Assembly (NCBI RefSeq): GCF_000969835.1
Contig: NZ_KQ033913.1
Location: forward strand, 124,001-188,000
Length of the DNA: 64,000 nucleotides
Origin: Parabacteroides goldsteinii DSM 19448 = WAL 12034
Lineage (GTDB): Bacteria; Bacteroidota; Bacteroidia; Bacteroidales; Tannerellaceae
Direction of reading: 5' to 3'
Each line of letters begins with the position of its first letter. Position 1 is the stretch's first letter. Below the pieces are notes generated by a model. The model was not told where the DNA came from. It saw nothing but the letters and a program-made list of their open reading frames with translations, and made no database searches. Made by a program: the position numbers and the translations under genes. Positions 58,218 to 64,000 of the stretch are shown piece by piece.

Positions 58218-59681
58218 ATGAAAATTGTATCTAACTTAATCCTTTTGGGAAGCATGTGTATGCTTCCTTTAACCTCTTATGCTCAGTTTACGAAAGGGCT
58301 GAGTTATCGGGCGGAGACTGGTGTCAGCTTCAGCGGAGGCGAACATACCCCTTTCTGGCTGACGGCAAACAAGCAGGGGCTTTCGTCTATTGAAAAGAAT
58401 AACGGGTATCTGCGTGCCGGTGTTTTTCGGGAGTTGGAAAAGGATAAACCTTTCTCGTATGCTTTCGGGGCGGATCTGGCTGTCGCTTATAATTTTACTT
58501 CGACTTTCGTGGTGCAACAATTGTATGCGGATTTGAAATACCGTTGCCTGGGGTTGAGCATCGGAAGTAAGGAGCGGCATAGTGAGTTCAATAATCCGTT
58601 ACTGAGTAGCGGTGGACTGACATTTTCCGGAAATGTGCGTCCGATTCCGCAGGTTCGTATCGGTATTCCCGAATATACGCTCGTTTCGGGAACAAAAGGG
58701 TGGTTGGCTTTTAAAGGGCATATTGCCTATGGTATGTTTACGGATGACGGCTGGCAGAAGGACTTTGTGGTTCCGGGCGGTAAACATACAGAGCATGTGC
58801 TGTATCATTCCAAGGATTTGTATGTGAAGATCGGTAACAAAGAGAAGTTTCCTTTGATCTTTGAAGGAGGGTTGGAGATGGCTGCTCAATTCGGGGGAAA
58901 TGCGTTTATAGGAGGAGGGAAGATCGATATGCCGAATGGGATAAAGGATTTTTTCAAAGTGTTTATTCCTAGCGGGGGAGATAGTAGTACACCAACAGGA
59001 GAGCAAACGAATATTTATGGTAATCATTTAGGGAGTTGGAATTTCTCACTGACCTGGTATGCTCCGAAAGATTGGACAATCCGTCCTTACTATGAACATT
59101 ATTTTGAAGACCATTCGCAGATGTTCGGAGAATATGGCTGGAAAGACTGTCTGGCTGGAATGGAAATTACTTTTCCGAAGAATCCGGTGATCAGTGGTTT
59201 TGTTTATGAGTATATTTCTACAAAAGACCAGACGGGGCCTGTTTATTGGGATCATACTCCGGAAATACCGGAACAGGTGAGTGGTGCGGATAATTATTAT
59301 AATCATGGTATTTATACCGGTTGGCAGCATTGGGGGATGGGAATCGGCAATCCGCTGGTTATGTCTCCTATCTATAATGCAGATGGTGATATAAGTTTTA
59401 AGAGTTCGCGTATACAGGGACATCATTTCGGGATCATGGGAAATCCTTGTGCCGATTTGCAATATCGTGTCCTTTTATCCGTTACCCGTAATTGGGGAAC
59501 TTATAGTTTGCCTTTTTATGAGATCAAAAAGAACGGAAATGCTTTAGCTGAATTGAAATATACTCCCCACCAATTGAAAGGCTGGGATTTTACAGCATCG
59601 TTGGGTATAGATCGGGGAGCGATGTTGGGTAAAAGTGCCGGTGGCATGTTAACAATCAGAAAAACAGGATGGATACGATGA
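58218..59681 (+). CDS. wzi: Wzi-family capsule assembly outer-membrane protein
   Basis: The 487-residue protein has a signal peptide (KIVSNLILLGSMCMLPLTSY, cleaved after YAQ near residue 22) and a beta-barrel pattern with alternating hydrophobic strands and aromatic girdles, such as GLSYRAETGVSFSGGEHTPF and YGWKDCLAGMEITFPKNP. This matches Wzi, an outer-membrane lectin that helps to attach capsule to the cell surface. It starts the export block that ends with wzz. Its stop overlaps the next start (ATGA at 59678). Confidence 0.82.
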   Translation: MKIVSNLILLGSMCMLPLTSYAQFTKGLSYRAETGVSFSGGEHTPFWLTANKQGLSSIEKNNGYLRAGVFRELEKDKPFSYAFGADLAVAYNFTSTFVVQQLYADLKYRCLGLSIGSKERHSEFNNPLLSSGGLTFSGNVRPIPQVRIGIPEYTLVSGTKGWLAFKGHIAYGMFTDDGWQKDFVVPGGKHTEHVLYHSKDLYVKIGNKEKFPLIFEGGLEMAAQFGGNAFIGGGKIDMPNGIKDFFKVFIPSGGDSSTPTGEQTNIYGNHLGSWNFSLTWYAPKDWTIRPYYEHYFEDHSQMFGEYGWKDCLAGMEITFPKNPVISGFVYEYISTKDQTGPVYWDHTPEIPEQVSGADNYYNHGIYTGWQHWGMGIGNPLVMSPIYNADGDISFKSSRIQGHHFGIMGNPCADLQYRVLLSVTRNWGTYSLPFYEIKKNGNALAELKYTPHQLKGWDFTASLGIDRGAMLGKSAGGMLTIRKTGWIR

Positions 59682-60058
59682 AAAGATATATAATAGGTGC
59701 GTTGCTACTGTTGATGGCTGGCGCTTGTGGAAAAATGCCGATTAATGGCGACCTGGATGGTCGCTGGCAGATCATGAAGATAGCATATGCATCAGGAGAG
59801 GAAGAGAACCCTGAACGGGCATATTACAGCGTGGCTTTGCATACGATCAATTTGATGAAGGTTGATGTCACCAGTCAGACCGGCAATATGGAATATACCG
59901 GGGATTCACTTTTTGTGGTTATGCCAATCAGTAAAGTTGAAGACTTATTGCCATTTGGCATGAACGGAACGGAGCAACGTTTTGGCGTCAAAGAATTAAC
60001 ATCGAAGCATCTGGTTCTGCAATCGGATTATGCCCGGTTGGAGTTCAGGAAGTTTTGA
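59678..60058 (+). CDS. Lipocalin-like small lipoprotein
   Basis: From the ATG at 59678 the product has 126 residues. It has a lipoprotein signal (KRYIIGALLLLMAGACGK, lipobox AGAC) and a small beta-barrel-like body with LDGRWQIMKIAYASGEEE, as in lipocalin-like DUF4847-type proteins; the exact family is uncertain. It lies between wzi and the Wza-like gene, so it may be a capsule export accessory. Its stop overlaps the first ATG of the next gene by 4 bases. Confidence 0.65.
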   Translation: MKRYIIGALLLLMAGACGKMPINGDLDGRWQIMKIAYASGEEENPERAYYSVALHTINLMKVDVTSQTGNMEYTGDSLFVVMPISKVEDLLPFGMNGTEQRFGVKELTSKHLVLQSDYARLEFRKF

Positions 60059-60081
60059 AAACAACAAAAACAAATAACAAT

Positions 60082-62478
60082 ATGAATATCGTAATCAGAA
60101 ATGTATTATTGGGGGGATTACTGTGGTTGGCGGTTCCATTGTCGGCACAGGTGTCCCAGGATTTGATTGATAAGGCGAAAGCTGCGGGTATGACGGATGA
60201 CCAGATTCGCCAGGAGATAAATAAACGGATGGGACAGTCCGGAGCGGAACAGACTACGCGTACGGCATCGGATGCAGTGGTTACAGATCGTACGGTTGCT
60301 ATTCCGGATGGAAAGGTGATACCTCCTCTGGATGCTCAGCGGGAAGCCAATCGTTCGGCGGGAGATCTGAGTGGAACCGTGTTTGGTCGCGAAATATTCT
60401 CGAACAAGAACCTGTCTTTTGAGCCGGATCTGAATGTGCCGACTCCCAAAGGATATGTTTTATCAGCTGGAGACGAATTACTGATCAATGTCTGGGGAGA
60501 TTCTGAACTGAATCTGAAACTGAAGGTTTCTCCCGAAGGAACAATTCTTATCCCTAATCTAGGTCCGGTATCTGTCAGCGGACTGACTATCGAAACTGCC
60601 GAGAACCGTATCCGACAGGAATTGGGACGGATCATGTCTACCTTGTCGGGAGATACGGACGGGGCTAATACGTTTGTTTCCGTTAGCCTGAGTCAGATAC
60701 GTAGTATCAAAGTGAATATAGTAGGAGAGGTCGTTGCTCCGGGGACCTATACGCTTCCTTCGTTTGCTACTTTGTTTAATGCGTTGTATGCAGCAGGTGG
60801 TGTGAATGAGATCGGTTCGCTTCGTGGAATCAAAGTTTACCGGAATAGCAAGGAGGTAGCCAGCCTGGATGTGTACGATTATTTGTTGAACGGTAAATAC
60901 AATACGAATATCCGTCTGGAAGAAAATGATATGGTGATTGTTTCTCCTTATGACCAGCTGGCTGTGGTACAGGGAAAAGTAAAACGTAACCGTATTTTTG
61001 AGTTGAAAAAGGGGGAAACGCTCTCGCAACTATTGAACATGGCTGGCGGTTTTACCGGAGATGCCTATAAAAAAGATGTCCGTGTCAAGCGAAAAGCCGG
61101 TAGTCGTTATCAGATAGCTACTGTTACGGAAGATAAATATCCTACTTTTGCAATGATGGATGGCGATTCCTTGTTGGTGGATTCAGTGATTCCCTTCTAT
61201 GAAAACCGTCTGACAGTGACAGGGGCCGTTTGGCGTCCGGGAGAATATGAATTGAATGGTATGGTTCATACGGTCCGTCAACTGGTTGATCAGGCAGCCG
61301 GTTTGAAAGGGGATGAGTTTGCCGGTCGTGCCCAGATCACCCGTTTGAATCCGGACTTTACAACGACTGTCATAGCCGTAGATATCCGTGGTATCCTGAA
61401 CGGTACTGCTCCCGATATGGAACTAAAGCCGGAAGATCAACTCTATATCCCTTCTTTCTTTGATTTGAGAGAACCTTATACGATCAAAGTAAGTGGGGCG
61501 GTAAATTACATTGATACGGTTCTTCCTTACCGGAATAACCTGACAGTGGAAGATGCTATTATGATGGCTGGCGGTTTGAAGGAATCGGCTGCTACAGTCA
61601 ATGTGGAAGTTGCCCGTCGTATTAAGGATACAAAAACGTACGAAAATACTAACCGTACTGCCGAAGTATTCAATTTTGAATTGAATGACAATTTAGGACT
61701 GATACCGGTGAATGGAAAAAATAGCGATACGGTTTTTACGCTGGAACCGTTTGATGAAGTGTATGTGCGTTTCTCACCGGGTTATCAGGAACAACAGGTG
61801 GTGAAGGTAAATGGTGAGATTACCTTTTCCGGCGATTATGTATTGGCCGAAAAGAACTCCCGTTTGAGTGATATTATCGCCAAAGCCGGAGGGATAACTC
61901 CCGATGCCTATGTAAAAGGGGCAAGCCTGAAACGCCAGTTGACAGAAGATGAGATGCGCCGCCTGGAAACTCTGTTGCAACTGAGTGCAAATAAGCAAAG
62001 CCGTGATTCGGTTGCCTTGTCTTTGGAAAACATCAAAGACTATTCTGTGGGTATTGACCTGGAAAAAGCCTTGGCGAATCCGGGTAGTGCACATGATGTG
62101 GTGCTACGTGATGGGGATGAACTTTATATTCCGCAATTCCAGAGCACAGTGAAGATAAATGGAGCCGTAACTTATCCGAACAGTGTGACTTATACCAATG
62201 GTATGTCTGTGGGAGATTGCCTGTCGCAAGCCGGTGGTTATAATGATATTGCCCGTAAATATCCGATCGTAATCTATATGAATGGAAAAGTGGCAACGAC
62301 AAAGAAAAGCTTTATCTTCTTCAAACGTTATCCGAAGGTAGAACCCGGATGTGAAATTGTCGTTCCGACCAAGACACAGCGTGATCGTAAGACCAGCCTG
62401 GCAGAAGTTCTGAGCATAGCTAGTTCAACCACTTCGATGGCAGCCATGGTGACCTCTATCATCAACACACTGAAATAA
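60082..62478 (+). CDS. wza: Wza-like polysaccharide export protein with multiple SLBB domains
   Basis: The protein has 798 residues from 60082 (807 from 60055); the later start leads straight into the signal peptide NIVIRNVLLGGLLWLAVPLS. Next come a short helical region with MTDDQIRQEINKR and a poly_export domain (about 120-215) with YVLSAGDELLINVWGDSELN. About six SLBB units follow, each with the pattern V-x-G-x-V-x-x-P-G-x-Y or VNGEITFSGDYVL, INGAVTYPNS. A last hydrophobic end (ASSTTSMAAMVTSII) may insert into the outer membrane. It forms the outer-membrane channel for capsule, together with Wzz. Confidence 0.88.
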   Translation: MNIVIRNVLLGGLLWLAVPLSAQVSQDLIDKAKAAGMTDDQIRQEINKRMGQSGAEQTTRTASDAVVTDRTVAIPDGKVIPPLDAQREANRSAGDLSGTVFGREIFSNKNLSFEPDLNVPTPKGYVLSAGDELLINVWGDSELNLKLKVSPEGTILIPNLGPVSVSGLTIETAENRIRQELGRIMSTLSGDTDGANTFVSVSLSQIRSIKVNIVGEVVAPGTYTLPSFATLFNALYAAGGVNEIGSLRGIKVYRNSKEVASLDVYDYLLNGKYNTNIRLEENDMVIVSPYDQLAVVQGKVKRNRIFELKKGETLSQLLNMAGGFTGDAYKKDVRVKRKAGSRYQIATVTEDKYPTFAMMDGDSLLVDSVIPFYENRLTVTGAVWRPGEYELNGMVHTVRQLVDQAAGLKGDEFAGRAQITRLNPDFTTTVIAVDIRGILNGTAPDMELKPEDQLYIPSFFDLREPYTIKVSGAVNYIDTVLPYRNNLTVEDAIMMAGGLKESAATVNVEVARRIKDTKTYENTNRTAEVFNFELNDNLGLIPVNGKNSDTVFTLEPFDEVYVRFSPGYQEQQVVKVNGEITFSGDYVLAEKNSRLSDIIAKAGGITPDAYVKGASLKRQLTEDEMRRLETLLQLSANKQSRDSVALSLENIKDYSVGIDLEKALANPGSAHDVVLRDGDELYIPQFQSTVKINGAVTYPNSVTYTNGMSVGDCLSQAGGYNDIARKYPIVIYMNGKVATTKKSFIFFKRYPKVEPGCEIVVPTKTQRDRKTSLAEVLSIASSTTSMAAMVTSIINTLK

Positions 62479-62512
62479 TTATCAATTTTCAATCTTTAAT
62501 TATCAATTAACA
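62478..62512 (+). repeat. AT-rich heptamer repeat before wzz
   Basis: TAATTATCAATTTTCAATCT and onward. In the gene sense it is the same TTTTCAATT-type tract found before two minus-strand genes (53151-53187, 54109-54141). It ends 8 bases before the start region of wzz. Confidence 0.5.
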
Positions 62513-62514
62513 AG

Positions 62515-63636
62515 GTGGATATGATTCAAATGAACGCTCCTGATATGGATACAAACGAGCAGGAGATAGATTTAATAGAGTTGGCTAAACGGCTATGGGG
62601 GGAGCGTAAGTTCTTGTTCAAATGCTGTGGAGTCGCGATAGTTGTGGGATTGGTGGTTGCTTTCAGCATACCGAAAGAATACAGTACGACAGTAAAGCTG
62701 GCGCCTGAAACGTCTGATCCGTCCAAGAAGATGGGAAATCTGGGTGGTCTGGCTGCTATGGCTGGTATAAACCTGGGTTCTTCGGCTGGTTCGGATGCCA
62801 TCTCCCCGGACTTGTATCCGGATGTGGTACAAAGTATTCCGTTTCTGTTGGAGTTGTTTCCTGTGCAGGTAGAGAGTGAAAAAGGTGATTATTCGTCGAC
62901 ATTGTACGAATATATGGATGATCATCAGAAAAGTGCGTGGTGGAGTTATGTGATAAAGGCTCCTTTCAAATTACTTGGCTGGGTGAGGGGATTATTCTCA
63001 GAAGAAGAACTTTCCGGTGAGGGAGAATTAACATCTTTCCGATTAACCAGAGAACAGGATGGCGTAATACAAGGATTGCAGAAACGTATCTCTGCCTCCG
63101 TGGATAAAAAGACATTGGTAATAACAGTCTCTGTCCAGATGCAGGATCCTTTGATCTCTGCAAGCCTTACTCAGATAGTCGTGGAAAAGCTTCAGGGGTA
63201 CATCACCAATTACCGTACACAGAAGGCCAAGCAGGATCTTGAGTTTACAGAGAAGGTGTTTAGCGAAGCTCGTGAATCTTATTACAAGGCCCAACGTGCG
63301 TATGCCGCCTTTGAGGATGCGAATAAGAACATCATCTCTGCTAGTTACCGCACCGAGCAGGAGCGTCTGAAAAATGAAATGACACTGACCTTCAATGTTT
63401 ACAATACGTTGGCTCAGAAACTGGAGCAGGACAAACTTCGTGTCCAGGAACAAACTCCGGTCTATACGGTGATCAGCCCGGCAACGGTGCCATTAAAGCC
63501 TGCTTCACCTAAAAAGTCACTGATACTTATCGGCTTTGTTTTTCTAGCTCTGTTCGGTGGTATCGGATATTTGTTTGTGAAGGATATGTTTGCGAAGAAC
63601 AAACAGGTAGAGGAAGATTGTTTCTCTGTGGAATGA
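62515..63636 (+). CDS. wzz: Wzz-family chain-length determinant
   Basis: The 373-residue protein has the usual layout: a short cytoplasmic start, a first helix (about residues 38-54, CCGVAIVVGLVVAFSIP), a large periplasmic coiled-coil domain with TSFRLTREQDGVIQGLQKRI and ASYRTEQERLKNEMTLTF, and a final helix (about 337-357). Starts at 62515, 62521, 62530 or 62545 are possible. It controls the number of repeat units and joins Wza and Wzy. There is no kinase domain. A truncated copy is at 33958-34236 on the other strand. Confidence 0.92.
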   Translation: MDMIQMNAPDMDTNEQEIDLIELAKRLWGERKFLFKCCGVAIVVGLVVAFSIPKEYSTTVKLAPETSDPSKKMGNLGGLAAMAGINLGSSAGSDAISPDLYPDVVQSIPFLLELFPVQVESEKGDYSSTLYEYMDDHQKSAWWSYVIKAPFKLLGWVRGLFSEEELSGEGELTSFRLTREQDGVIQGLQKRISASVDKKTLVITVSVQMQDPLISASLTQIVVEKLQGYITNYRTQKAKQDLEFTEKVFSEARESYYKAQRAYAAFEDANKNIISASYRTEQERLKNEMTLTFNVYNTLAQKLEQDKLRVQEQTPVYTVISPATVPLKPASPKKSLILIGFVFLALFGGIGYLFVKDMFAKNKQVEEDCFSVE

Positions 63637-63674
63637 AATAGAATATTTCTTATAATTCAAATTGTATAAAATAT

Positions 63675-63709
63675 AAGCCGGTAAGGGTAATCCTTGCTGG
63701 CTTTTTTTG
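63675..63709 (+). terminator. Terminator after wzz
   Basis: AAGCCGGTAAGG (63675-63686) pairs imperfectly with CCTTGCTGGCTT (63692-63703), and T7 follows. The stem has about 10 pairs with a 5-base loop. Nothing else was seen in 63710-63852. Confidence 0.8.
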
Positions 63710-63852
63710 TGTTCATTTTTACGTTCATGCCGTTTATTTTGTAGTTAGCTGTGCAATTTAGGTTGTCTGCGGATAAAATTTGTTGTTTTCTGTTTTTTGG
63801 GGTATTTTTCTACTCTGTAATAAAATATTATAATATTTAAAATGTTTGTTCT

Positions 63853-64000
63853 ATGAATGCTGAAAAACAATATAAGAGAGTATTTTCTAATGTGGTTCTC
63901 CCTGTTCGAAATGTGGAAAGAGTGAGTTTTGTGGATAACAGATCAGATTCTGTTACTCAGGCAAAGTTGATAACATTTATTCAGAAAAAGGGTAGTAATA
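63853..64000 (+). CDS. Start of an unidentified gene, cut by the window end
   Basis: An ATG at 63853 opens a frame of at least 49 codons that runs off the window (MNAEKQYKRVFSNVVLPVRN at its start). Composition is polar and mildly basic without a signal peptide. No family is recognised from this part. It is separated from wzz by a terminator, so it should have its own promoter in the AT-rich 63710-63852 stretch, but no clear TAnnTTTG box was found. Confidence 0.45.
   Translation, partial: MNAEKQYKRVFSNVVLPVRNVERVSFVDNRSDSVTQAKLITFIQKKGSN

Noticed and set aside
1..64000. tRNA, rRNA or insertion sequences
   Set aside because: No cloverleaf, rRNA segment or transposase was recognised. The only recombinase is the Mpi-like invertase.

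Overview
The window is chromosomal DNA from a member of the order Bacteroidales, most like Parabacteroides or Bacteroides. Four things point there: a complete Fkp-type bifunctional L-fucose enzyme, an Mpi-like serine invertase, many Bacteroidales-restricted families (DUF4494, DUF4248, DUF6078, DUF3472, SLBB/Wzi capsule export proteins), and promoters of the Bacteroidales form TTTG-N19-21-TAnnTTTG instead of the E. coli form. The genus is an inference. No rRNA, tRNA or CRISPR array was seen.

Layout. 1-3010: housekeeping run (nitroreductase end, DUF2520, KdsC-type phosphatase, Maf) and a convergent MBL hydrolase. 3011-8603: accessory operon of a double zinc-knuckle protein, a DUF262-DUF1524 putative nuclease, a second DUF262 protein and a WYL regulator, preceded by what looks like an RNA attenuator. 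8604-9453: rplU-rpmA. 9490-12505: accessory genes ending in an RloA/RloB (AbiL-like) ATPase/Toprim pair. 12461-18373: a sigma-54 two-component system divergent from an ABC exporter, with a sigma-54 promoter and paired palindromes between them. 18374-29594: mixed housekeeping (seryl-tRNA synthetase, CoA-disulfide-reductase fusion, MarR, PLP protein, nucleoside diphosphate kinase) plus a DUF1848 pseudogene.

30214-63636 is a capsular polysaccharide region: an Mpi-like invertase, fkp, a broken copy of wzz on the opposite strand, then one long operon (34879-52775). The operon holds a WbpM/PglF-like dehydratase, wecC, wecB, an EpsG-like polymerase, a flippase, a WbsX-like protein, glycosyltransferases, a bi-domain oxidoreductase, a heparinase-like protein and PglC/PglD/PglE-like genes. 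Together these predict ManNAcA and a bacillosamine-type initiating sugar. After a strong terminator comes a replication-like module (HU-like protein, GH73 lysin, DUF4248, HTH protein, DnaB-like helicase, CHC2 primase), then the export genes wzi, a lipoprotein, wza-like SLBB and wzz.

The most notable non-coding signals are three arrays of palindromes with an exact 22-bp period (10385-10468, 19170-19229, 54585-54666), the possible attenuator at 3364-3469, the sigma-54 control region at 15135-15241, and repeated palindromes inside the primase gene. All are by-eye observations; no folding, alignment or database search was run.
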